Source: UTCFX2 sp963726375
Lineage (GTDB): Bacteria > Chloroflexota > Anaerolineae > Anaerolineales > UBA4823
Reading direction: 5' to 3'
DNA: 64,000 nucleotides
Assembly: GCA_963726375.1 (NCBI GenBank)
Contig: CAVSCE010000011.1
Span: 186,001 to 250,000, forward strand
Part shown: positions 20,276 to 29,954 of the stretch, piece after piece
How the letters are laid out: the number at the start of each line of letters is the position of its first letter
Position numbering within the stretch: the first letter of the stretch is position 1
Position numbers and translations under genes: made by a program
The notes under the pieces: model-generated
Databases searched by the model: none
What the model saw: the letters and a program-made list of their open reading frames with translations, nothing else
Told to the model about the DNA's origin: nothing

Positions 20276-21877
20276 TTATGGGACGCTGATCGTGATATCC
20301 TGGTCGACCGTCGCGTACTTCTCCGCAACGCAGTCCGAGGCAGCCATGTCCAGACAGAACTGGAAGGCGTATTCGCCGACGGGGATATTTAAATACCAGA
20401 TGTACTTGCCCGGTGGGATTGGGGCAGTGCCCATCAAAGTCCAGTTCCGAAACGCATAGATCGGGTCTGACAGATTGTTGCGAATGGTCACTTTATACGC
20501 CGTGCGTGCGGGTGTTGGGGTATCCGGCGGCGGCACGGTTGGCACAATGGGAGGAACATTTGTGAACGTAGGCGGCGGAGGTAGAGGCGGTGGCTCGGTT
20601 GGAGGCAGCGGCTGGGTGGGTGCCGGGGTCACCGGTGTCGCTGTCAGGGTGCTTGTGAAGGTCGCTGTCAGCGTTGGGGTTGAGGTCGCAAGGTAAGCGT
20701 CCATAAAAGTCGAATACGCCCAGCCTCCCACTGCGATGCAGATCACAGCCGCTACCGCCGCGATCGCCAGGACCGGGATCAACCAGACGGGGCGGCGCCG
20801 TTTCGGCTCAGCCAGGCTGCTGGTTGGCGGTGGATATATCGTTTGCTGAGGCCATCCCCCGCTGCCGGGGACGACCTGAGTCCCGGGGATCGGGGCATTT
20901 TGCGGATAGGGCATCGCTGCAGTTGGCGGGATGACCACCGCTGCGACCGGTGCAGCCTGGTTCAGCACCTGCGTCCCGGGCACAGATTTCCTGCCGCCGA
21001 TCCTGTCCGGCACGTTGCCCGGGCTTGTCCCAAGCACGGCACAGGCGATCTCCAGCATCTCCTGCGTGTTTTGATAGCGCTGTTTGGGGTCCTTTGCCAG
21101 GGCGGTCTGGATCGCTCCTGAAAGGCCAGAAGGCAGGTTGGGGTTGAAGCTGGCCGCATCCGGGGGCGCCTGATTGATATGGGCTTCGCCGAGCGCCTGA
21201 GCAGCCGCCGAATTGTACTCCTGAGATCCGCTCGGGACCCTCAGGAAAGGATGTACTCCGGTCAGGAATTCGAAAGTCAAAATCCCGAGGGCATAGATAT
21301 CCGTTGCGGGATAAACCCGCTCGCCGCGCAGCTGTTCGGGCGCCTGGCAGAGCGGCAGGTCGAAGACGCCGGTTCGCGACATCGGCCTATCGATCTGGCG
21401 CGGAAAACCGTAGTTCGCCAGCATGACCGATCCATCGCGCGTCGCCTGGATGTGCGCAGGGCTGACCGTGCTGTGCACGTATCCATAGCTGTGGACTACC
21501 TCCAGCGCAGCCGCCAGGGCTTTGAGGTAGATCAGGGCATCTTCTGGAAGCATCGGTTTTCCGGCTCTCTGGCGCAGGATCTGTGCCAGAGATGGCCCTT
21601 CGATGAATCTCTCGATCATAAAGCTGATCCCCTGGTCGTCATACAATCCGTAAAACGGGATGATGCCTGGATGGACCGCCGATTGGAGGGTCAGGTTGTC
21701 CTGTTGGAAGCACAGCACGGATGGGTCGCGTTTGAGCTGATCCTCAAAAACCTTAATCGAAAGGCTGAGGTTTCGCTTGAGATCGAGACCGCGATAGCGT
21801 GAATAAAACTCTCCGTGCTGGATGACCTCGTCGACACGGAACCGGCTGAGGAAGATCTTTCCGCTGATTGGCTCCAT
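20276..21877 (-). CDS. Membrane-anchored pseudokinase with ectodomain
   Basis: 533 residues with a full Ser/Thr-kinase fold outline: IERFIEGPSLAQIL, APEQLRGERVY, TDIYALGILTFEFLTG. However, the catalytic residues are changed: the Gly-rich loop is VIQHGEFYSRY, HRD.KPAN is replaced by HSTVSPAH, DFG by NYG, and the alpha-C glutamate is missing (FQQDNLTLQ), while the lysine survives (LSIKVF). It should not transfer phosphate. A Pro-rich linker, one membrane helix (about 370-392), a Thr/Pro linker and an 80-residue extracytoplasmic domain (about 455-533) with two Cys follow. It may be a scaffold or allosteric partner. It ends at a strong terminator. Confidence 0.85.
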   Translation of the reverse strand: MEPISGKIFLSRFRVDEVIQHGEFYSRYRGLDLKRNLSLSIKVFEDQLKRDPSVLCFQQDNLTLQSAVHPGIIPFYGLYDDQGISFMIERFIEGPSLAQILRQRAGKPMLPEDALIYLKALAAALEVVHSYGYVHSTVSPAHIQATRDGSVMLANYGFPRQIDRPMSRTGVFDLPLCQAPEQLRGERVYPATDIYALGILTFEFLTGVHPFLRVPSGSQEYNSAAAQALGEAHINQAPPDAASFNPNLPSGLSGAIQTALAKDPKQRYQNTQEMLEIACAVLGTSPGNVPDRIGGRKSVPGTQVLNQAAPVAAVVIPPTAAMPYPQNAPIPGTQVVPGSGGWPQQTIYPPPTSSLAEPKRRRPVWLIPVLAIAAVAAVICIAVGGWAYSTFMDAYLATSTPTLTATFTSTLTATPVTPAPTQPLPPTEPPPLPPPPTFTNVPPIVPTVPPPDTPTPARTAYKVTIRNNLSDPIYAFRNWTLMGTAPIPPGKYIWYLNIPVGEYAFQFCLDMAASDCVAEKYATVDQDITISVP

Positions 21878-21967
21878 TTCCCTGTCTCCTGTGACGCATA
21901 ATTATCCGGGATGTTCCATTTTACCGCATCAGGCGAATTTCGTGATTTGCACCTTTTTTATGGCTGA

Positions 21968-23410
21968 CTACGTGCGCGTCCGTGCGATGATCCAGGCGAT
22001 CACTGCCATTGCCGGCAGCATGAGCAGCGGGATGAGCGTGACGTCCAGCGTCCGGACGGGATTGACCCCCGGGAGCTCTGCCTGGAGGTCTGGCTTGCTC
22101 ATCTGGGCGTCGATCCACTCGCTAACCAGCCGATCTACTTCATCCGGGTGTTCGCTCTCCCAGACCTTAATTTTCCCCAGAAGGTCTGCTTCGCGATCTT
22201 GGAGCGATGGAGGCAGTACAACAGCCTGGATTTTTATCGGCTCGAGGTCGTAGAGCTTGCCTTTATGTTCGATCCCCAGGCTGATTTCCAGCGGCATGAT
22301 CCCGACCTGATTGCTGTTCTGGAGTGAGCTGTCCAGCACGACCGGTTCCCCCGGCGCGGTGGTCTCAACAGCAGCGAGCCTTTCGGCAAGCTCCAGCCGG
22401 TCGGACTGAATGACGTAAGCCGTCGTTTTCGGTGTCCAGGTCACGAGTCCGGTATTCTGGATTTCCACCTGGATGGGGATCTTTTCGCCTTCGACAGAGA
22501 CCGACCAATCCGAAAGGGCGTCCGCCTCGCCAGAGACGGGTGGTTCGTCCGCCGCAATGACTCCTATGGCCTGCGGGAGCGGCCGATCCGAACGGATATG
22601 CCAGCCGCTCTCGCAGATCAGCTGGGTCGACCCTCCGCCGTCCAGCATCATTACCTTATCGGCGCCAAAGCTGCGCAGGACATCCGCTGCACTGCTCTGC
22701 AGAGCCGAGATTGTATTAAAGATCAATACCGACTCGAAAATACCGTCCGCGTCGCGGTCATCCACCCCGACGAATGTCCGTCCAACGGAAAATTTCGCGC
22801 GCTTGTTGGCTTCTTCGGTGAGCCCGCCGATCACGTTCGGCGCAGTAGAGCCTGAGAATGCACCCTCGCTCAGCTCGACGATGTCGGCCCGCTCGTCCCA
22901 GAGCTCCAACAAAAGCTGCTCCCCGACATAGGTGTCCTTCCCCCAGCCGTCAGCAACGATCACACCGTCTACTTTCAAAGGGAAAGCGAGCCGGGTCGGG
23001 TATTCGGGCATATAAAAAAAGAGCCCGTTGGTGAGACAGAATGCATTTTCTTCTGCTTGGCGCAGCTGCTGCCAATAGGTCTCGATCGGGAGAGAGGTCA
23101 GGCGCGGGTCAGGTCCGCCGTAATCTCCCCGGGTCGTTCTCGGTTCCTTGATCTCGCCGTGCAGCAGGCTCAGCCGGGCGCCTTCGCTCAGGTCGATCAG
23201 CTGCACGTAATCCGGATTGCCATTGGGATAGTTTTTTTTATAGAGTGTGACACCGAGCGCGGAATCAAGCAGGAAAAAACCGGGCGGCACTTCGGGCGTC
23301 GGGGTTTGGGCGGAAGCCGGCGTAAAGCCGACCGCTAACAGCAGGAAGAACAGCAGCCAGCCAAAAAGCCCTCTGGGCATGAATGGAAGAAGAGCAGGTA
23401 TCCCTGACAT
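21968..23410 (-). CDS. Secreted phosphodiester glycosidase (NAGPA/DUF2233-like)
   Basis: 480 residues from the ATG at 23410, which gives a clean signal peptide (LFGWLLFFLLLAVGFTPASAQ, about 15-35). The core has the family hallmarks FPLKVDGVIVADG, SALQSSAADVL and the motif MLDGGGSTQL of phosphodiester glycosidase domains, which remove sugar-1-phosphodiester caps (human NAGPA) or process wall glycans. After it comes a CARDB-like beta domain (about 300-400) and a C-terminal membrane helix, so it is anchored on the outer face. An upstream TTG or ATG (to 23476) would spoil the signal peptide. Confidence 0.7.
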   Translation of the reverse strand: MSGIPALLPFMPRGLFGWLLFFLLLAVGFTPASAQTPTPEVPPGFFLLDSALGVTLYKKNYPNGNPDYVQLIDLSEGARLSLLHGEIKEPRTTRGDYGGPDPRLTSLPIETYWQQLRQAEENAFCLTNGLFFYMPEYPTRLAFPLKVDGVIVADGWGKDTYVGEQLLLELWDERADIVELSEGAFSGSTAPNVIGGLTEEANKRAKFSVGRTFVGVDDRDADGIFESVLIFNTISALQSSAADVLRSFGADKVMMLDGGGSTQLICESGWHIRSDRPLPQAIGVIAADEPPVSGEADALSDWSVSVEGEKIPIQVEIQNTGLVTWTPKTTAYVIQSDRLELAERLAAVETTAPGEPVVLDSSLQNSNQVGIMPLEISLGIEHKGKLYDLEPIKIQAVVLPPSLQDREADLLGKIKVWESEHPDEVDRLVSEWIDAQMSKPDLQAELPGVNPVRTLDVTLIPLLMLPAMAVIAWIIARTRT

Positions 23411-23478
23411 CGACTGGACTGTACAATAGAAATTTGCTCCTGTCAAGTGGGGGAGGTACGGGTAAGAAGGAATCATCC

Positions 23479-23507
23479 TTGCTTCGAAAGGATAATTAGT
23501 ATATGAT
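23479..23507 (+). promoter_or_regulatory. Sigma-70-type promoter of the Cys-rich protein gene
   Basis: TTGCTT (23479-23484), a 17-base spacer, TATGAT (23502-23507). The start codon lies about 60 bases downstream behind AAAGGAGG. Confidence 0.65.
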
Positions 23508-23574
23508 AGTGTCAGCAGTTAATGCAAAATCTGTATACCTGGATCAAGTCAGGATATGATAAAGGAGGTTTTTA

Positions 23575-24162
23575 ATGAAAAAGAACCGAAAAATCAGCCC
23601 GTTTTTGCCTGGCTTGCTGATTTTCATTCTGGCCATCACACTTTTGGTCGCTCCGGCGGTACAGGCGAAGGAGCTTGGGGTGAGGCCCAATCCGAATTCG
23701 CCCGAAGCTGAGGAGCAGCAGGCAGCCCAGGTCTATAATCCCGCGCTTTTCACTTCGACCTGGGGTATCAGCCCGGATACGCTGATCAACTGTGATCCCA
23801 CCGGCGACCTGCTGACGAAGGTCAGCCCCGGCAGCGCCCAATCCTTCACCGGGATGCAGGCTTCCGCCTGCAAGGCGCAGGCGCGCATCGAGCAGTCGCT
23901 GAAAACCAGCTCAGCTCCCAGCTCAGGCACAGGCTGCAGTGGCTGCAGCGGCTTCGGCAATTACCAGAGCAGTGGGGTCAGCGGTGAGCCCACGATGATG
24001 AAAATCGCCCCGGTTTTTACCGAAACCAGGATCGTTTACCTGCGATGCGGGAAAAAGGTGGGCGTCATTGGACCGCCGACCTGCAGCTGCGCGGGGGGCT
24101 ACCGCTACACTTACAGCTGCAACAAACCCAAGACGGTTTACGTCACAATACCTTGCCATTAG
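23575..24162 (+). CDS. Secreted Cys-rich protein, unknown function
   Basis: 195 residues. The signal peptide (about 1-31) is followed by a Gln/Ala-rich stretch and a Ser/Gly/Cys region (TGCSGCSGFG). The C-terminal 55 residues contain RIVYLRCGKKVGVIG, PTCSCAGGY and ends in IPCH. There are nine cysteines in the mature part, suggesting disulfide bonds outside the cell. The gene stands alone with a good promoter, a near-perfect Shine-Dalgarno (AAAGGAGG) and its own strong terminator, which suggests high expression. I do not recognise a family. A small structural surface protein or a bacteriocin-like peptide are both possible. Confidence 0.75.
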   Translation: MKKNRKISPFLPGLLIFILAITLLVAPAVQAKELGVRPNPNSPEAEEQQAAQVYNPALFTSTWGISPDTLINCDPTGDLLTKVSPGSAQSFTGMQASACKAQARIEQSLKTSSAPSSGTGCSGCSGFGNYQSSGVSGEPTMMKIAPVFTETRIVYLRCGKKVGVIGPPTCSCAGGYRYTYSCNKPKTVYVTIPCH

Positions 24163-24170
24163 AAACAGAC

Positions 24171-24200
24171 CGGGGCGCCTGCTGGCGCCCCGAATTTTTT
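24171..24200 (+). terminator. Rho-independent terminator of the Cys-rich protein gene
   Basis: Perfect 9-bp stem CGGGGCGCC / GGCGCCCCG with a TGCT loop, then AATTTTTT. It lies at the convergent boundary with the GH13 gene, whose stop is at 24199. Confidence 0.95.
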
Positions 24201-25669
24201 AACCGATTTGTCTGATCTCGAAGAGGTGGTAACCCCAGGCCGGTCGGTCTAAATACAGTCCTTGATCGGCAATCTGGTCGTCTGGACGCTCGTAGACAGT
24301 CCCGTTGAGGACATCGTGCAGGCGGAACTGCCTGCCGCGCGGCCTGTCGATCTCGAGCTGCGCATAGCAGTAAGAACGCCGGTCGGAGAAGTTCACCGCA
24401 GCCAACCAGTTTTCCCCGGTTTCCCCTTCCCAGCTGAAGACGACGTAATTCCTCCAGCTCAGATCGCCCTCCCAGGCGGGTGTGCAGGCGCACATCTTCC
24501 AGGAGCCCTCGCGGCAGCGGGTCAGCCGGATTTGCTCCAGCAAGAGCGTATAGAAGTTGCTCAACCAGCGGTCTGCGGGCTCTTGAGGCGGTCGGCAGAA
24601 CTGAACTGGCGGCCTCAGCCGGAAGCCGCGCTCCTGTCCGGATTGGAAGAATCGCAGTCCCGGCAGCAGGTAGGTTACCAGCGCAGCCGCCCGGTGGGCC
24701 TCCGGCGGAAAGACGGCGGCTGCCCGGGGTTCGTCGTGGTTTTCCAGGAAATGAGCCTGGCGTTCGATCCAGGGGGTTTCGAGCCGAATCTGTTCAAGCA
24801 CCCGGTCGGGGTTCCGCTCGACCAGGCTGTCGTACAACCCCTTATCGTACGTGAAATCAAAGCCCTGCTGGATCAGCTCGTCTTCCAGGCCCCAATATGC
24901 CTCGGCCAGGAAGGTAAAACCCGGATGGGAAGCGTGCACCCGTGCGATCGCGCCGGGCCAGAACGCCTCCGGTTGGATCCCCCAGGTTTTCTGGAAGACA
25001 TCCGGCAGGACCAGCATCGCCATATCGCAGCGCAAGCCGTCGCACCGCTCCGCGAGGCTGAGCAGCTCTGCGATCATCGCCTGCTGCAGGGATGGGCTGC
25101 CGTAATTAAGCTGCAGCGTATCGATCCAGGGTGGAAAATTCGGGTCGCGCCCGTGTGCTAATCGTTTTATCCCATGCGCTGTTTCGATCGGATGAAAATC
25201 GCCAGCGGAGCGGGCTGGTCTTAAAAGATCGGCTTCGATGAAGTACTCCGGGTGGCTTCTGGCCCAGGGATGGCTGATGCCGGTGTGGTTTGGGATGAAA
25301 TCGAGCATTAATTTCAGCCCGCAGTCCCGCATCCTGCCTCGCAGCCGCTCCAGCGCCGCTTGCCCTCCCCAATCTTCTGGGACCTGGTAGCCGGAGATCG
25401 CGAAACACGAGCTGCACAGCGAGCTGAGCCTCTCCTCCCAACATCTGGCGGGCTTCTACCTGCAGCCCTGGCTGGCGGCGCGCGATCTCGGCTTCCGCTT
25501 CTCCGGTCGCCCACATACAGATCAGGTAAAGCCAATCGAAGCCGGTGTCTGCAAGCTGCCTGAGCGATTCGTCAGGGATATCGTCCAGCGCAGCCTGGCG
25601 CCCTAACGTTTCGCTGATCTCCGCCAACCACAGGCGGACGTTTTTTTGATAGAGGATTGGATAGCGCAT
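24199..25669 (-). pseudogene. GH13 alpha-amylase-family enzyme, one frameshift
   Basis: The joined reading is about 489 residues. The N-terminal part shows a TIM-barrel start (LRQLADTGFDWLYLICMW). After the break it continues ISGYQVPEDWGGQAAL and MLDFIPNHTG (region I), GLRCDMAM (region II nucleophile Asp), FLAEAYW (general acid Glu) and FLENHDEPRAA (region IV Asp). A beta-sandwich C-terminal domain follows. All catalytic residues are intact. The break is at CCC 25437-25439 (GGG in the coding strand); removing one base gives MLEERLSSLCSSCFAISGYQ. It acts on alpha-glucosides, but exact specificity (amylase, glucosidase, transferase) is not readable. ATG 25669; TTG 25675 is possible. No signal peptide. 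Confidence 0.8.
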
Positions 25670-25756
25670 AAGCAAGCCGAATTCAAGGGTAAAGTTGGGG
25701 TCAGGTCCGAGTGCTATGTAATCTCGATTCGATGGCTGAGGGAAACTTTCGCAGCC

Positions 25757-26873
25757 TCAATCGCCCAGGCAGATGCCCAGGTCCCGGGCGGTCAGCACCG
25801 TGTCGCAGTCGAGCGGGACGGTCTTCATCCGGGTCGTAGCCAGCTCCAGCGGAACGTAACGAACCGTCGGGGGATCGAGCGCCACCATCACATCCCGCCT
25901 CCCTTCGGCGATCGCCCTCACCGCGGCTGCGCCGAACCTCAAGGCGAGCAGGCGGTCGTTGCTGGTGGGCGAGCCGCCGCGCAGCAGGTGGCCCAGAACG
26001 ACCAGGCGAGTCTCTTTGCCGGTGCGCTCCTGCAGCTCGGCAGACACTTTTTCTCCGACGCCGCCGAGCCGCTCAGCCCTGCCAGCTTCCCTGCTCATCA
26101 CGCTCAGCGAGCCTCCCTCTGGCGCCGCCCCTTCGGCGACGACGACCAGCGAGAACCGCCGGCCTTGCTGTTCCCGATCGTTGATTTTTTTCACCACGCT
26201 TTCGATCCGGTAGGGGATCTCAGGGATCAGGATCGCGTCCGCCGAGCCGGCAATTCCGCGATTCCAGCGCGATCCAGCCGGCGTAGCGCCCCATCACCTC
26301 GACGACGATCACCCGCTGGTGGGACGAAGCAGTCGAGTGCAGCCGGTCCAGGCATTCGCAGGCGAACGAGACGGCGGTGTCAAAGCCAAACGTGACCACG
26401 GTCTGGTCCAGGTCGTTGTCGATCGTCTTTGGGACGCCGACCACCCAGAGCCCTTTTTCAGCCAGCGCGTGGGCGATCTCCATCGAGCCGTCGCCGCCGA
26501 TCGAGATCAGTGCGTCGAGCTCGTGCAGGTTAAAAAGCCGGACCAGCTCGTCGGAGCGGTCCACTTCTTCCACCGTCCCATCCGCACGGCGGACAGGGTA
26601 GCGCAGCGGGTTGCCCCGGTTCGTCGTCCCCAGGATTGTCCCGCCCAGATGGGTGATCCCGCGCACGTCGTCGCGCAGCAGCCGGACCAGCCCACCGCCC
26701 GGGAACCGCTCGGGGAGCAGCAGCCCGTTGTAACCGTCGCGAATGCCGTAGATCTCCCAGCCGAGCTCGATCGCAGTCAGCGTCGCCGCCCGGATGACCG
26801 CGTTCAACCCTGGAGCGTCGCCCCCGCCGGTGCAGATCGCGATCCTGCGAATTTTCGGTGTTTTGCGTGGCAT
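25757..26873 (-). pseudogene. pfkA: 6-phosphofructokinase (mixed-substrate group), one frameshift
   Basis: The joined reading is about 371 residues. CTGGGDAPGLNAVIR binds nucleotide, GGDGSMEIA is the GGDGS type expected for ATP use, and GVPKTIDNDLDQT is the substrate/catalytic loop with Lys at the position used in the mixed PFK subfamily. The C-terminal half (VVVAEGA, LGHLLRGGSPTSNDR) completes the second Rossmann domain. The frame breaks at about 26256-26262, where one extra base after GAATCG disrupts ESGIAGSADAILIPEIPYRI. It phosphorylates fructose 6-phosphate in glycolysis. A second, PPi-type paralog is at 45642. The intact motifs again suggest a sequence error. Confidence 0.85.
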
Positions 26874-26893
26874 AGATGCCCCTTGATTGTCTA

Positions 26894-28013
26894 TTAATCA
26901 GCCTGAATGTCTGAACCTGTGGGAGCGATCTCTGCCGAGAGCTGCTGGCGCAGCTCGTCGATCGAGCGCAGGCTCCCGTCCTCAGCTTCGAAAAACCAGT
27001 GCTCCCAACCGTTCACCGGGCTCCCGCCCGCCAGATATTTCCCCGCCTGGTGGATCGAGCCGGTAAATCCATCCAGCAGCAGCTGCCCATCGGCGCGGAT
27101 CCGGGCGGATTTCCCCCGATCGGCCTGGAAATAAAGGCTCTGCCCCGGCGTCAGCAGCCCGCTCTCGAGCAGGGCTCCAAAGCGGACCCTGAAATCGTCG
27201 GCGCTGGATCGGGCGCAGGTCGAAGATCTCCGCCTGATACGGCGAAGGCTGGACTGCAGCCAGCCGCTCTTCGGCAAGCTGGATATAGCTGGGCTCGAGC
27301 TCGACCCCGATCCAGCGCCTGTGGAGCTTCTTGGCCACAGCTCCGGTCGTGCCGCTGCCGAAGAACGGGTCAAGCACCACCTCGCCCGGCTGGCTGGCTG
27401 CCAGGATCACGCGATACAAGAGCGATTCGGGTTTCTGGGTCGAATGGGCCTTCTTGCCGTTGACCTTGATCCGCTCTGGCCCTTTGCAGATCGGCAGCAG
27501 CCAATCGCTGCGCATCTGCAGGTCGTCGTTGAGCGATTTCATCGCGTGATGGTTGAAATTGTAGCGCCTGCCCTTCGATTTGCAGGCCCAGATCAGGGTC
27601 TCGTGGGCATTCGTGAAGCGCACGCCGCGAAAATTGGGCATTGGGTTCGTCTTCAGCCAGACCACGTCGTTCAGGATCCAGAAACCCAGGTCCTGCAGGC
27701 TTGCGCCGACCCGAAAAATGTTGTGGTAGCTCCCGATCACCCAGATCGTCCCGCTCTCTTTCAGCACGCGCCGGCATGCGCTCAGCCAGGCGGTGGTGAA
27801 GCGGTCGTACTCCTCAAAACCGTCGAAGCGGTCCCATTCGTCGTCCACCGCTGCGACCTTGCTCATGTTTGGCCGGTAGAGCGTCTGCTGCAGCTGGAGG
27901 TTGTAGGGTGGGTCGGCAAAGATCAGGTCGATCGAGCTTTCGGGGAGCCGGCTTAAGACCTCGACGCAGTCGCCTTTCAGGATTTGGTCGAGTGGGAGAG
28001 GGTTGGATTGCAT
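26894..28013 (-). pseudogene. CcrM/HinfI-type adenine DNA methyltransferase, one frameshift
   Basis: The joined reading is about 372 residues. Beta-class order: FADPPYNLQ (motif IV) comes near the N-terminus and DPFFGSGTTGAVA (motif I) after it, with HSTQKPESL between. The C-terminal domain (RVRFGALLESGLLTPGQ, FTGSIHQAGKYL, NGWEHWFFE) is the RAMA-like tail of CcrM-type enzymes, whose relatives methylate adenine in GANTC. The frame breaks at about 27201-27204 (one base too many, otherwise ADDFRVRFG is continuous). No restriction endonuclease is adjacent, so it may be an orphan, regulatory methyltransferase. GTG at 28028 is an alternative start; neither start has a Shine-Dalgarno. Confidence 0.8.
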
Positions 28014-28239
28014 GGCAGAGGGTGTCACCGCAGCTAAGTATAACCCATCTCTTTAAACTCAAGACAGGTCGCTCGTTTCCTCTCAAACTGGCGCTCAAAA
28101 GACATTGACTGATTCAGATGATAAAGCTCCTGAAATCCGAGTGCAACCATTTCGCTAAAAAGGAAAATCCCGCGGTCTATTTCCCGCGGGAAAAAATTCC
28201 TTACACATGCCAGGCGCAGACCATGATGCTGGTTACAAA

Positions 28240-29214
28240 TCAATTGCCGTTATTCTCGCTTTGGATCTCCAGCACCCGCCGGGCGGCCTCGTCGTCGGTG
28301 ATCAGCGTATTGATCAGCTCCCCGCGCAGCGCCGCGATGATGCTCTCAGCCTTTTTGGCTCCACCGGCGACTGCTACAACCTCCTTCATTTTTCCAAGCG
28401 TTTCGGCGGGGATCGCGCACATGCGCCGGTTGATCCAGTGGTCTGTCAGGATCTTTCCATCTTTATTAAAATCAGGCAGGCGACATCTCCGACGATCCCG
28501 TCTGCCCGCATCGCCTCGACTTCTTCCAGCGGCAGATAGCCCAGCTTGTAGGCATTGTACAATTCCGGCAGCGTGGAGCCGATCCCGACCAGGCCGATAT
28601 CGCATTCTGCGGCCTTATCAAGCGTATCCCGGATCATCTTGTCCTGCATCAACGCGTTCTTCGCGTCTTCATTTTCCATCAGCAGCGGCGCGTGCAGGTA
28701 ATGGCAGGTGCAGCCCAATGCGTTGGCCAGGTTCGGCGCCAGCAGCGGGCCGATCGACGAGCCGTGCTCCGTGCCGGTCCCGCCGATCATCTGGACAACT
28801 TCCATATCGGGCCGGTTTTGCGGTCGAAAAGCTCGCACCATCTGGTAGAGCCCGGTCCCCCAGCTGATCCCGACGATCCTGACGCTGTTGAGCCTGGCGG
28901 TCAGATATTCCGCAGCCAGCACGCCCAGCCCCTGGAGCGTTTCCTCGTAGCTTTTATTCTGCCGGATTAAGACGTGGACCTGTCTGAGGTGGAACTTCGC
29001 CAACAATGCGTTCTCCAGCTCGCTGGATGTCCGCCACGGGTAATGGATGATGTGCTCAACAATCCCGCGTTTGTGCGCCTCCGTCAGAAGGCGTGAAATT
29101 GCGGAGCAGAGTCAAGCCAATTTCATCGGCAATCTCTTGCTGATTTCGCTCTTTGTCGTAGTAAAGTGAAGCAACTCGCGCCAGCAACTCCAGACGGCTT
29201 TGATATTCGGGCAT
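28240..29214 (-). pseudogene. SorC/DeoR-type sugar-responsive regulator, two frameshifts
   Basis: The full reading is about 324 residues. The N-terminal helix-turn-helix reads RLELLARVASLYYDKERNQQEIADEIGLT, breaks near 29108 (one extra base), and resumes ISRLLTEAHKRGIVEHII. The effector domain contains VGISWGTGLYQMV, VVQMIGGTGTEHGSSIGP, DIGLVGIGST and MRADGIVGDVACLI, then breaks near 28470 (one base missing) and ends FNKDGKILTDHWINRRM...KKAESIIAALRGELINTLITD. SorC proteins bind phosphorylated sugars and repress catabolic operons. As last gene of the dhaK-dhaL cluster it is the best candidate to bind the repeated operator 12-mers described below. Confidence 0.85.
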
Positions 29215-29285
29215 GTAGCCATCCTTATTGGATTACTCATTTGCCGGCCGGATCCGCAGAAGACCCGACCGGCAGCTTCTTCAGG

Positions 29286-29926
29286 TTATTTCTGTTCCAA
29301 CCCGGTCAGAAAACCTCGGAAAATGTATGCAACCGAAACGCTTCCAGGGTCCGGATGACCGAGTGTTCGCTCGCCCTGGTATTTTGCCCGACCGTAATGT
29401 GCAGGAAAATTGCATGTGCTTTCCGAGCCTTGCATCGCGGCTTGCGCAGCTTCAGCCAGCATCGCTTCCAGCGGCTCACCCTTATCCGCAGATGCTCGCA
29501 GCGCCTGGACGGCGGGGATCAGGGCGTCCATAGAGTCTTATCGCCGATGCGCGCCTTCGTTTGCCCTTCGATGGACAGCAGCCCGCTTTCGAACATCCGG
29601 GCAAATCCCTCTCCATCGAGCACGGTCAGACCTGCAGTCGCCTCGGACATCCCGAGGAAAAGCGAGCCGAACAGCGGTCCGGTTGCGCCGCCGTCGATGT
29701 CCATTAATGCCCAGGCGATATTGCCAAGCATCGCCCCCAGATCGCCTTCCGGTTCAGCCTGGATCACCTCGCCCATCTTTTCCATCGCCCGCAGCATCGT
29801 GATCCCGTGGTCTCCGTCGCCGATTGCGGCGTCCAGGTGGCAGAGCTCCAGTTTTTTCTCGCGGATGATCTCGATCGCTCCGCCAAGCATGCGTTTGAGA
29901 TCTTCTTTATTTACCTGCATAACCAT
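29286..29926 (-). pseudogene. dhaL: DhaL-type kinase subunit (copy 1), one frameshift
   Basis: About 213 residues after joining. DAAIGDGDHGITM has the three Mg-ADP-binding aspartates of DhaL; DIDGGATGPLFGSLFLGM and GRAKYQGERTLGHPDPGSVS complete the helical barrel. One base is missing near 29529-29536 between RIGDKT and MDALIPAV. It supplies nucleotide-bound phosphate to the substrate held by DhaK. The DhaM phosphotransfer partner is not in this window. ATG 29926 has GGAG eleven bases upstream; a TTG at 29947 is possible. It lies 28 bases after dhaK copy 1. Confidence 0.85.
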
Positions 29927-29954
29927 GTCGGGGAAATCTCCATTCAATCAGGAC

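Noticed and set aside
24262..25161. 299-codon plus-strand open frame
   Set aside because: Antisense to the GH13 gene, whose catalytic motifs are clear on the minus strand.
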